NCBI GenBank assembly: GCA_037953625.1
Contig: CM075650.1
Location: 1,056,501-1,120,500, forward strand
Length of the DNA: 64,000 nucleotides
Reading direction: 5' to 3'
From: Crotalaria pallida
Taxonomy: Eukaryota; Streptophyta; Magnoliopsida; Fabales; Fabaceae
Below are positions 53,470-64,000 of this stretch, piece after piece. The position numbers and the translations under genes were made by a program. Below the pieces are notes generated by a model, which worked only from the letters and a program-made list of their open reading frames with translations, did not search any database and was not told the DNA's origin. Numbering within the stretch: the stretch's first letter is position 1; every line of letters starts with the position of its first letter.

Positions 53470-56379
53470 TGTAACATCCCAAATTTAGTTCTTAGTGTAA
53501 ATTACGTTTTGATAGTCCTAGGATGGAAGTAATTATGATATAAGTTAGAAATTGGCTAATTTGACATGCAAACCCAAGTTTAAAACATAGGATTTTGGAG
53601 AAATAGAATAACAAGATTGGTAGCTTAGAACACAATTCCCACCGTTGGATATGAAGGTATGATTTTTAGGAAGTTATTCGTCAAATTTGAGCAAGATCCG
53701 ACGGCGAACGAAGAAGTTATCTCGAATTGAAGCAGGAAGAAAATAGGAGGAAAATAGGAAAATGAATAAATGGGGTACTGGGCAAAACACTCGAGTCTTT
53801 TGGAAAAGACTCGAGTGTTCTGGTCAGTTGGAAAATGGGGAACTCAGGCACTACTCGAGTCTTTTGGTGTTTTGGAAAAGACTGGAGTGTTTTTAAAGAA
53901 AACACTCGAGTGTTTTTGAAAACACTCGAGTGTTTTGTGCAGACAGCCTTAAAAACGTGTTTCAGCCAACAACTTCTTTCATAACCCTAACCTCACTCTC
54001 TCTCCTAGGTCACGAACATCTCCTCATTCTCTCTCTAGATTTCACCTCAAATCACCATCTCAATCCATAGATAAGCATTGAGAATCAATCCCCAACACAT
54101 TTAAACACTTAATCTCCCTTCAATCTCTCAAGTTCCCCCTCTCCTCCCTCCCATTCGAATCTCCCTTCTTCCCCACCAAGATAGGGCTTTGTTTTCATCT
54201 TCCTCAAGCTCAACACTCATCTATCATCATCCTCCCTTCCATTGGTAAGTTTCAATACTCTCTCTCTCTCTAGGGCCATACGAATTTCTCCCTCTTCCCT
54301 CACATGGCATACGAATTTCATGTGATGATTTAGCATAAATTATGACTCATTTGTGCTCTATTGTGTCATGGAGGTCAAGAGTCTCTCTCTTTCACTCAAT
54401 CCTTGGAGCTCTTGATTAAGGAGCTTAGGAGCTAGGGCTTGGAAGGTTTCCCCCATCTCTCTTGATTTAAGGTAAGGGGGTGGATTATAGTGAGCATTGG
54501 GTGATCTAAGATTGGGTATCCCTATGGTTATAGTGATTTTCTAGGAGTTATGTGTTTAGGGTATTTAATGGTAGAATCTTGGATAGTAAATTAGGGAATG
54601 GTGAATATAATAGAAATGAACTTAGAAATCATAACTAGAAAAGGGGAAAGTAATGTGAGCTTTGAATGTGAATTGATGTTGGATAATTGATATAATAAGT
54701 GTTTTTACAATACATTCATGATTTACTTGGTTGTGGTCCAATTATGATTATTGAATGAAATGATAAAGTGTGATATGAATATTGTGTAATATGTGTGTTA
54801 TGTGGAAATTGGAATGGTTATAATTATCGATGATAAAGTATCTATTTATGATTATTTCAAAATGACAACATGGATAGTGTGCATTATGTGTTTGTTGAAT
54901 TTGGATTGGATTAAGATTATGAATGTTGAAAAGAAGTGCTTATTTGGGGTTGTTGGAAAGGGGTAATCTTCATGTACTTGAATGATTGAAATGGTTTATA
55001 TTTATGCATATTGTGATTACTATTGGAATTGTGTTGACGGCTATATTAATGAACTGGACTGTTGGTTAATTTAAATGGTAAAGGTAACTAATGTGGAAAC
55101 TGATCAGTGGGGCCCGGAACACTAGGTACCCGGCTAGGTGTTCCAATTACCTGTTAGGGCCAATTACCTGCCAGGCCAATTACCCATCAGGCCAAACCGC
55201 CCTGTAGGCGCCGGGTGACCCACAGGATCAATTTTCCACACCAATAATTGAAATAAATAATGGAATGGTAAATATGTACATAGTCCTACAGGTTATGGTC
55301 TGGATGGGTGTAAAGTCCTGGGCAGGTGTTTCAAGTCCCTAGACAGGTGTGCCAATTACCTAGCGGGTAACCAAATTCCTAGTGGTGTACAATTAAAAAG
55401 GAAAAAGGGGAAGTGTATGCAGATCACTGGTTGTGGTTGCATACACCGTGTGTAGATCTCTGTTTGGGATTACACACGATGGTAATGTGTAGATCTCTGA
55501 TTTGAGGTTACACCCAAGGGAAAGCGTAGATCTCTGTTTTGGGATTACGCCTAATGGAAAAAGGAATAAAGGAAAAATGGATAAAGGCACTGGAAATAAA
55601 TATGAAAATGGATAAAGGCAATGGAAATGAATATGGCAAGGGGATAGAAGAGATGGTAATAAACATTAATGTTAGATAAGGGCATGTTAAGGAAAAAGGT
55701 AATGATGGAATCATGATAAAGAATGAAATGGGTAGAAAGAGGTTGATTGTGAATAGACTTGTAAATGCTATATGTCATTACTTTACTATTTGTGTTTGGC
55801 CTAGTGGATTTATTATGATTATATGGAAACTGCAATTTTATTTCATGTGCAATGCTCACTCCCTTACTATCATTACAGGTACAGAGATTGAGCTAGCACA
55901 GCCCCCGGCCGAGCAGGAGTGCTCTCCCTCACAGGGAGAGTAGGGTTATGGGGATTTGATACTTTTATTTTGATTTCAGCCTCCGTATATTTGGGTGTAT
56001 ATGAGCTATATATGTTTTCTTTTGGGTGAGGCTAGGATAGTTTCTTTTGGTGCAGGGTTAATGATTCTTTTGATGCATAGTTGTTGTTATGGTCTCTTGA
56101 TTCACACACTTAATACTTTGCTGGCACTCTGACACACTATGTTTTACACTTGAGCCCAAGGGGCAACTATGCGATGCTTATATATTTATATTTGAGCCCT
56201 GCTGGCTCCTGTTAATTTCATATAAATGTGTTTATCAGGTTGAAGATTTTGGGAAGTCCGAAAAACAGACAAAACTCCGTCCGTTTGACGGTTGATTTTA
56301 ATATAATAAAAAAAAATAATTTTTAAGTACTCATTTTTAATACTTGGGTTTTAAGGGTAGAAGTTATTAGGGTGTTACA
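53470..56379 (+). repeat. A 3' LTR (2910 bp)
   Basis: Same order of features as the 5' LTR. The ACTCGAGT array is shorter (53787-53931) and the segment near 55310-55335 has about 15 bp that are missing from the 5' copy near 47805. Confidence 0.95.
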
Positions 56380-56384
56380 ATCAA

Positions 56385-58339
56385 TATAGTTCCATTGTTC
56401 AATTATTCCACTCACTTTTAACCCGTTCTCTATATAATTTCCATTCAATTGCATTACAAGTTTTAGCACTATTCCCCATTTTAGCCACAAATGCCCTTTC
56501 CGTATTTAATTCACTGTCCATACACATTTATTAATCACATTATTTATTTAGCAAAACATCAACATTTTTTTCCCTAGCATACATTCATCATTTTCTCTTA
56601 GAATACGTTTCTCTATACCTTCCATAATTATTATTCGCCATCTTCCTAAATTAAAACCAGTCTATCATCAACACTTTCCCTTTTCTTTACCTACCTCTTG
56701 GTTATCCCAATAATGTAATATTTCATTCCTTCCACAATTTCCATATCTTTCCAAGCATACAACGAATCTCTATATATTTTCACTCCATTGTCCACTCTTA
56801 ATTCTTTTATAATTTCCTTATGATTCGTCAACTTAGTTATTCTCATTACTCCCTAATTATATAGCTACTTAGTCCATCATTCTCTTTCTATCCATCATCA
56901 TTTATATATTTGTTCTCACACATTACACTAGTTTCTCTTTCTATTCTCCATTAATTATTTCATTTGTTTTCATTATCAACTACCCTAAGGTTTTTATGCT
57001 ATACTCATTCTCTACCCCTAGCCATCACTATAACTAAAGAGAATCTACCTCCTAAGCTAAGGTAATACGAACCCTTCTTACCTTCTGAAAGAAAGATGAT
57101 GGTAACTTCAAGCTCTAGCCCAACACCTTGAATTTAAGCTCCCTAGCTTGACTCCCTTATTCCTAGTTTCGAATCCACATAGAGTGCTTGATAAAAAGGA
57201 TTAGGATGATGGAGCATGAGCATCATGAGGTCCCCATGGTAGTGGAAGCTTGAACAACTCAAGGAAGATGGGAGGGAGGCTCACGGTTTTTAGGAGAGGA
57301 GGAGGAGGATTTGTGTAGATAGATTCCTTGCTTGGTTCTTGGTGTTTTGGCTTCTTGAATCATAAAGGAAGGAAGGAGATGATGATATGCTTTGTTCTTT
57401 GTTTCATGAGAGGGAAATGGAAAAATGAAGAAGATGATGGAGTTGGGTTCTTGAATCCAAGAGCAATTAGTGAGGGTGAGTGTTTGTGTGTTGGTGTTGT
57501 GTGTTCATGGGTGATTGAATGATGCTTTAGTGTTCTTGAGTGTTGATAGAAGATGGGAGGAAGAGATGATGTTGATGATGGAGTATGAGGAACATGGTGC
57601 CCATGAAGTCTCACTTTTGGCCTTGGAAGCTGCCACCAAATCGTGTGGCCAAGAGGCCACAACTTGGCCCCCAAGTTTTGATCCAACGCACCAGATCTGG
57701 TGCTGCAGCGCGCGCGCCTGGGCGCACGCCTGGCTCGCCTGGGCGGGAGATTCAGCACCAGCACCAAGCTGGTGCATGGCTGATGCGGTCAGGATTGGAA
57801 GTGGTGCGGTCAGAAGGGAGTTTTGGTGCGCCACACATAAAACTGGTGCGGCTGGTGCGCATCACGCTCGCCTGGGCGAATTGGTGCCTCGCCTGGGCGG
57901 GTTTTTCACTGACTTGAGCACCAATGAACAGTGCACTCGCCTGGGCAAGTGGGTAGCGCGCCTGGGCGAGAATCAAACTTCAACTCTTCGATTCGCCGTA
58001 ACTTTTTCGTTAACCGTCGGATCGGGTAAATTTTTAGACAAGCTTCTTCACCCCATAAACTTCATATCCAACGGTGGAATTTATTTTCTTAGCATTCTAT
58101 AATAAATTTCTAATTTTCTCTTTTCGGTCGATTTCTAACATCGGAAACGCCGATTTAACTCCCGATTTCGCTTAGTTAATTTCGCTCGAAGCTACCATTG
58201 CCTTCTATACAACCCCTAGTACTCAAAATGGCTGCTCACCTTGCTCACAAAATTCGTTAAGAATTTAATCTACCCACTTTCTACGCTCTAGACCTATTAA
58301 CTCAATATTTATACTTGGAATTAAATTTGGGATGTTACA
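56385..58339 (-). repeat. K1, LTR-start half
   Basis: Read on the minus strand this is the promoter-proximal part of K1. 57710-57965 is CG-rich with about seven CGCCTGGGCG-type motifs and repeated GCACCA. 57970-58240 matches K2 62230-62470 closely. The open frame at 57515-58102 results from this composition and is not called a gene. Confidence 0.75.
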
Positions 58340-58344
58340 ATTAG

Positions 58345-59872
58345 TCTTGGAGAAGGCATTGCCAAGTTTAAGATATTGAGGAAGTATGTTTTATAACAAC
58401 CCATATGGGGGGAGGCGGTTCAAATATGTGAAGTTTAGAATGGATTGTGTTCGAACCTCGAGTCAGCTATCAATTATCAATGCATAAGGAATTTTCTCGA
58501 CATTGGAAATTATAAGTACAATAGAAGGGCATAAGAAGTTGATGGAATGAATGTCCAAAACCAGTATAAGAGGGACGTGGGAAAAAGGAAGTATTCAATT
58601 AGAAAAAGAGGAAAGGTAATTAAGAGAATTAATTATGGAGGAATGACAAACTAAAGGAACCCCAATCATGAGAATTATCTAGTATGTTCATAAGAAGTAA
58701 AGAACTTGCCCAACTCCATGTGTAGGGAGTGAGGTGCGTCATTTTGGACTAAGTAGTGGTATACCTATAAGGACATTCGGTGGTAGTCGTGAGGAACTGA
58801 GATTTTAATTCGTCAGATTCAGCAAAGGTTAAGAGTAGGAAGGGAATGAACGTCAAGCGAAATGAGTTTGGATGGGTGTCCAACCTGTTAGGTTGTGATT
58901 TAGATCTATGTATAAGTAATCAGAGTTTATCCTTTCTCTGATCGGAATTAACGTAACCAATGTTCGATTGCGTTAATTAAATCGTTTGTAATCTAAAAAC
59001 CTGAGCAGATCTTTAACTGGAATTTCTGTGATCAAAACCCTTATCACAGTTGGATGTGATAAATATCTTTGGGCACTACAGAAAGAGAGAGATTAGTTAA
59101 GACTAGAGGGATTAACAACCACCGGGATAGGACAAGTATTTGTCTCCCCAACGGAAATGTCTCTAGAATTGACAATCTGTCTAAGTCTGATAGTGGCAAT
59201 AACATTCCTTATCTGTAAGTTCATCCAACTTAAAGATATATAGTATAATATTTCTTGAGAAAGATTATATCTGTAAGGGATGATTTTATTTCTAACAGTT
59301 AAAATATTAGGATTGATCACCCTAATGTTTATGATTAAGAAATAAAGTCATACAAATGATTCCTTACTCGTGCTTGAGTGATCAGAGTGCGCAACGGGAC
59401 ATGTTTTTCCTCAAAAATGTTTTTGGAAAATGTTTTAAATTGAGGAATATATATATATATATATTTGAAAGTTATTATTCGAAAAAGTTTTTCTCGAAAA
59501 GTTTATTTGGAAAAGCTTCAGTTTAAGCTTTGTACTGGAACATCTTGTCCGAAAGGATCAAAAGATTTTATTTGAGTTAATTACGAAATAATTTTCGAAG
59601 GAAAATTTAAGAAAACTCTTTTGTGAGAAAAGGAATTAATATATGTTTTTGAACACAAAGGTGTTATTTGTGAAAGTTTTATTTGGAAATATTGAGTGAA
59701 ATATTTTGAGTTAGGGAATTTAAAGAAGTGTAAGAAAAATCCTTTTAAGTGGGGAAGGATTTCCCCTATGGAAATTTTAAAAACATCAAAATAGTCATTT
59801 ATTTAATTTTGAGAACGTATAATTTTGAAGAGTGAATTTCGGGGACGAAATTCCTTTTAAGTGGGGAAGTAG
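58345..59872 (+). other. B interior, 3' part, with polypurine tract
   Basis: No coding motif is seen. An (AT)n run lies at 59447-59464. GAATTTCGGGGACGAAATTC followed by TTTTAAGTGGGGAAGTAG (59855-59872) is the conserved polypurine-tract region before the 3' LTR. B's interior therefore resumes here after the K1 block. Confidence 0.7.
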
Positions 59873-62130
59873 TGTAACACCCCAAAATTTTAATCCTGGA
59901 TTAATAGAATGTTAATTATAAAAGTTTATTATAATTAATTATATCTATTTTAATTATTTGGTTAAAACCTGTGTTTATATTGTTGGAATTTAGTTGGTAA
60001 GTCTATTTATGCATAAAAATAAATATTTTGCGTATTAGCCCCTGAGTTGGGACCTAGAAGCAATTATAGGAAAGATTTTGGAGGGAAAGTAAATAAAATT
60101 ATTATTTTTCAAAAACTGGGCAAAATGCTCGAGTATTATTCTGAATACTCGAGTAATCTGGTCAGAGTTGCACGAGTTAGTGCGTTTTGGTGAGTCACCA
60201 CCAACGATTCTCCACCGTTGACACGAAATCACCCCCGGCAACACGTCTCCACCTTCGTGGCATTGTGCATGAGCTTCAGGGATGGCTATTTAAGCCATGG
60301 TTGACGGATTAACCAACCCATTTTCTCAAATGATGAAGAAATTGCATGTGTTAGGGTTCTGAAGTTTGATCGTTCGATTCTCCCTCTCTGTGTTGAGTTG
60401 AGCTACAAACTATACACTAATACAAAGTTCACATCTTGAGCTTTGTATAGATACCAAATTTGTGAGCTAAGAGTGAGTGTGGTGGGAGAATCAAGGCTTG
60501 GAAGTGGAAGCTGTTTCTGTCAAACCTTTGTCTGGAGCTCACTTCGAATTCGATTTTTGGTAAGCTCCTGAGTCCTTTGAGTCTCAATTCGATTTCTCTA
60601 GTCAGTATGTGTTGCATAGAGTCTAGAGAAACTAATTTCCCCAATTGTTATCTCTGTCTTCCATGTAAACCAATTCAATCTTGGTGCTGCACTCAAAACT
60701 GTCTTGCATGTGGTGCTCAAAGCTGTCTTTGGTGTTGGAGAGCTTTCTATTGGGAATTTTCTGTTAGTGCACGTCTGAGAGGTAAGGGGAAGTTGTTTTA
60801 TGCACTAGATAGAGTATGAATTTCATCATTTTCATTAGAGAGCCACCAAGAGGCTCTAAGGGCTTAGATTGAATAGGAACTTTGGTTTGGAGACCAAGTT
60901 ATGCTCTATGGTTGTTTGGAGCAAGTTTCTCATGATGCATGCAAGCTGTAATGAACTAATTCATGAATTTGATGCTTATTTTGCAATTTGAGGTGTTAAG
61001 TTGTGAAATTGTACATTTTATGCATTAATGATTGATTCTCTGTCAAATCTGTAATTTGATATGAAATGAGTGTTGTAACATGTTCATTATATGGTATATG
61101 AACACTGTTGATTCTTGGATTGGACTAGAAATGAGTAGAACTGAAAATGGTGTGTTAAAATTAAGATTTCAGTCTGTTCTGCTGAGAAACACTTGAGTAT
61201 TGGACAGGGTACTCAAGTAAAATGTTTGTAAAACAATGTAATTTGAGCAAGAACACTCGAGTATTGTGTCTAGTACTCGAGTATCGAGTTATACCTGGGG
61301 ATATGTTAAGGCAAACCACTCGAGTAATGCAGGGGTGACTCGAGTATTCTGGAAATCATGAAGAACACTCGAGTACCCATGAACTACTCGAGTATTTTAA
61401 TGAATTTGAAACCCAAATCCCCAGAAAGTCATTAACACTCGAGTATCCTTAAGAACACTCGAGTAATCTGGAAAAAGTTGAAGAACACTCGAGTATGCTG
61501 AATTATACTCGAGTAATTTACCCAAAACCTGAGAAACACTATTTTCAATTCTGACTTAATTGGTTAAGATTTAATAACCATAATCCAAGGGATCTGGACT
61601 TAAAGGAAGATTGATTAATATAAGTATACCGTTTGGATGACGGTCCGTTTGGATGGCGGAATATGCCTAGGTGGCGTGTGATATATTAATCAATTTCCTT
61701 TAAGCGTAAAAATGATGCATTCATTCTGGAGTTCGGATGGTAGGTCGTATGTCATGTTTTTGGTAAACATGAGGAGGGCCTCTGGGAGTGCCAATACGCT
61801 TGCTTGATGACACGTTTATTACGTGGTCGGCTTTGTGGATGCCGATATGGTTATACCATTTGGATGATGGGCCGTTTGGATGACGGTACGTTGCTTGGGT
61901 GGCACGTTATAACATTGCTCGGGTGGCATTGATTCCAAGCTTGTCGTGTACATTCTTGGTGAATGTACGAATGTTGTATACCTAGGAATACAACGCACTG
62001 GTGAGTGCTGGGTTGTCAGGGATGGACGTCAAAGAGTGACATAGAATGATGGAGATAGGCTTGAGAGCTAGATTCATGCATCATGCCACTCATTTAAATT
62101 AAGTGTGATAAATGAAACAAGTATGAGCAT
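59873..62130 (+). repeat. B 3' LTR, cut after 2258 bp by K2
   Basis: Collinear with 38312-40550. The ACTCGAGT array (61190-61515) has one extra 20-bp unit near 61440 and two sites decayed at the CpG (ACTTGAGT near 61192, ACTCAAGT near 61211). The hairpins of the 5' LTR are repeated. The part carrying the LTR ORF is beyond the K2 insertion. Confidence 0.9.
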
Positions 62131-64000
62131 TGTAACATCCTAAACTTTATTTTAAATGAAATTATTAAATAAAAACCTAAGAAAAATTGTAATAATGACT
62201 TAATGAATTTTGGTAGATAGGTGAGTGGTGGTTATAAGTCCTAGGGGTTGTATAGAAGGCAGTTGTGGCTTCGGGCAAAGTCATATAATCGAAATCGGGA
62301 GTTAAATCGGCGTTTTAGATGTTAGAAATCGATCGAAAAGAGAAAATTAGAAATTTATTATAGGATGCTAAGAAAATAAATTCCACCGTTGGATATGAAG
62401 TTTATGGGGTGAAGAAGCTTATCTAAAAATTTGGACCCGATCCGACGGTTAACGAAAACGTTACGGCGAATCGAAGGTTGAAGACCCTGTTTCTCGCCCA
62501 GGCGCACCAGCCATGCGCCCAGGCGGGTGCACTATTCATTTGGTGCACCAAACAGTGAAAAACCCGCCCAGGCGAGGCACCAATTCGCCCAGGCGAGCAC
62601 GACTCCGCACCAGCACGCACTAATTCGCGTTTGGCGCGCCAGAATTTCCCCACCGCACGCACCAGGTGCACTAGCAGCACCAGCTGGTGCAGAACTCGCC
62701 CAAGCGAGCGATTGGCGCGCCCAGGCGCGTGGCGCACACCAGATCAGATCTGGTGCGTTGATTTTCAGCTTGGGGGCTAAGTTTTTGTTTCAGGCCACAC
62801 GATCTCCTGAGCTTCATGGCAAGAAAATAAAACACTTAAAGCCCTTCATTCCTTCTCATTTCAATAGCAACACAACTCATCATCTCCATCAATTTCTCTC
62901 AAACTCCAAGATCATTTCCACCACCAATCCTTCTCAAACACTTGGTTTTGGGCACCTCAAACCCAAAATCATTAAACCCCATCAAGTTTGCACCATGGAG
63001 GTTGGTTGAAGACTCATTCCTTCCCTCTTCCTTGATTCACACGAGTTTGCTCCCTCTCTTCCTTCTTATTGGTTTTTCAATTTCCACCATTGATTGGGGT
63101 AAGTTAAGCTTCATGCCATATATTGATTTCCTTTCCATTTCAACTTTCCTTAGTTCATAGAAATTATGTTTAAAACCTTAGGGTTCTTGCACTCATGGTT
63201 ATGTAGGGATTTTGTTTCATGCCTTCCAACCCAAACCAAGGCAAGGACAAGGATCACTCATCTTGTGCTCTCTCAAATAGGATTGTGTACCATCATTTCA
63301 TCATTTCCTTATTGAGGTGGCAAGCTAGGCACGACAGCTGTCTCAACACTTAAATGGTCCCAGACCAGGAGGCCCAGCCTAATCAAATTATCATAAATCA
63401 ATGCTCACTGTCCACGCAGTGGCAACATGATGCCCCACTCCAGTCCCTCTCACTGTTCAAGATTTGCAATCTAGGGGGCGACAATATATTTCTAGTGGGA
63501 CCGCAGAACTTACCACGGCATTGGACCCGATCCCTACCACGTTAGTACGCCACATGTGGAATTCATTCTGCCTAGAAACATACTCTAGACTTCTTGACGT
63601 TTCACCGTCATCGTCCTCCCCTAATGCAATCTCCTCCTAAGTATTCGCAGATACTTATGGTTCCTTCGTCTCCACTACTTCGCACTCTCATACCTCATCG
63701 CGTGTGTCTTTTAAGTCTTTTATCTTTTTAATTAACCTAAGGTCGGCCCATCCTTCGTGCATCCCTTCAATGAGTCCCGACCACTAACTTGGTACAACCT
63801 TTCTCTCATCATTTCTCACATAGCACAGAGCTGGGATCACATCGATGAACTCTCAACTGATATCTCATTCCACAAAATACAATTCACCATCTCTCTTAGC
63901 AATCTCATCCCGTAATCTTTTCTCAAAACAATCTTTTCAAAAATATCATTTCACAAAACTTCTTTCATAGTCTTTCACAAATATTGTTTTCACAAACTTT
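62131..64000 (+). mobile_element. LTR 'K2', plus orientation, runs off the window
   Basis: Begins TGTAACATCCTAAAC after GAGCAT of the B 3' LTR. 62230-62470 matches K1's start region. A CGCC-NN-GGCG cluster lies at 62490-62730, a leader with CT-rich exon-like sequence at 62860-63090 and a donor-like GTAAG at 63100. From about 63300 the sequence differs from K1 and is richer in C (TGGTCCCAGACCAGGAGG, GGGGGCGACA, GTGGGACCGC). It may be a further insertion or K2's own intron array. No gene is supported. Confidence 0.7.

Larger units (their letters stand above)
45887..56379 (+). mobile_element. Gypsy chromovirus 'A' (Tekay-like), nearly intact, 10.5 kb
   Basis: LTRs of 2974 and 2910 bp flank a 4609-bp interior with primer-binding site, gag-pol and polypurine tract. 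The target duplication is ATCAA (45882-45886 and 56380-56384). The two LTRs differ by about ten single bases plus two repeat-related indels, so this is the youngest large insertion here. It lies within solo LTR K1. The coding frame has two premature stops but no frameshift. Confidence 0.96.
44382..58339 (-). mobile_element. Solo LTR 'K1' (~3.46 kb without A), minus orientation
   Basis: Plus-strand ends are TGTAACACCC and GGGATGTTACA. The target duplication is ATTAG (44377-44381 and 58340-58344). On the minus strand it has the LTR start at 58339, a CGCC-NN-GGCG motif cluster (57710-57965), a donor GTAAG at 57077-57081, a tandem hairpin array (45022-45870) and an acceptor at 44813. The acceptor is followed by a short exon-like block with a perfect 10-bp hairpin (44749-44771). 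K2 at 62131 is the same family in the other orientation. No internal region remains, so it is a solo LTR. Confidence 0.85.
38312..62130 (+). mobile_element. Gypsy element 'B', non-autonomous, hosting K1 and A
   Basis: The 5' LTR is 38312-41853. Primer-binding site, gag and a protease remnant run to about 43455. Non-coding interior covers 43456-44381 and 58345-59872. A polypurine tract and a partial 3' LTR follow (59873-62130, cut by K2). No reverse transcriptase or integrase is found anywhere in the interior, which is about 4.1 kb without the K1 block. B therefore looks like a gag-bearing dependent element. The two LTRs remain very similar (roughly 1-2% differences by eye plus small indels). 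Confidence 0.85.

Noticed and set aside
57515..58102. 195-codon frame in K1
   Set aside because: It runs through the CGCCTGGGCG repeat cluster, opposite the LTR orientation, and is not conserved in K2.

Overview
This window comes from a plant nuclear genome, almost certainly a eudicot. The evidence is a full-length plant-type SKU5-similar multicopper-oxidase-like gene, a CACTA transposon end, a short tRNA-derived SINE, Sirevirus-like Ty1/copia elements and long-LTR Ty3/gypsy chromoviruses. Arrays of TAATCGATTA in the LTRs remind me of phaseoloid legume retrotransposons, so a legume is my best guess, but that is memory and unverified. There are no rRNA or tRNA genes and no CRISPR. Only one ordinary host gene is visible; roughly 90% of the window is nested retrotransposon.

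Layout. 1-724 is the end of a CACTA transposon. 725-4498 is AT-rich intergenic DNA with a near-perfect 131-bp foldback. 4499-6151 (minus) is a pollen-type SKU5-similar gene with a TATA box at 6311-6317. 6656-6758 is a SINE with a perfect target duplication. From about 7040 onward the DNA is retrotransposon: an integrase fragment (7622-8577) is broken by LTR 'G' (8578-13130), which carries solo LTR 'J' (8999-11943). LTR 'H' (13131-15701) follows. Element 'F' (15702-32930) has solo LTR 'E' (16317-23771) in its pol remnant, E has non-autonomous element 'D' (16800-21429) in it, and the gag-only copia 'C2' (25031-30929) sits in F's 3' LTR. Copia 'C1' (32931-38067) is cut by LTR 'I' (38068-38311), then by gypsy element 'B' (38312 to at least 62130). 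B contains solo LTR 'K1' (44382-58339), which contains the young, nearly complete gypsy element 'A' (45887-56379). LTR 'K2' (62131 to the edge) interrupts B's 3' LTR. Five-base target duplications that I could read support A (ATCAA), K1 (ATTAG), C2 (TTATG), D (CATTG), E (AAGGG) and J (GCCCA), so the nesting order is well founded.

The most interesting signal lies inside the long LTRs (2.8-3.5 kb). Despite low overall similarity, they share one plan: TGTAACAYCC terminus, an array of a short palindrome in the promoter-proximal part (ACTCGAGT, TAATCGATTA or CGCC-NN-GGCG depending on family), a consensus splice donor GTAAG, about 1.1-1.8 kb of AT-rich intron-like DNA, an acceptor followed by a short conserved exon-like block, and a GGGTGTTACA terminus. 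The intron-like interval usually holds a family-specific tandem array of small hairpins. Their stems vary in a compensatory way while the loops stay constant. In families J and B the exon-like block is an open reading frame encoding clearly related proteins (about 50% identity by eye over 60 residues). I do not know this as a described feature; it is the best candidate here for an undescribed system. All identity estimates were made by eye and no database was consulted.
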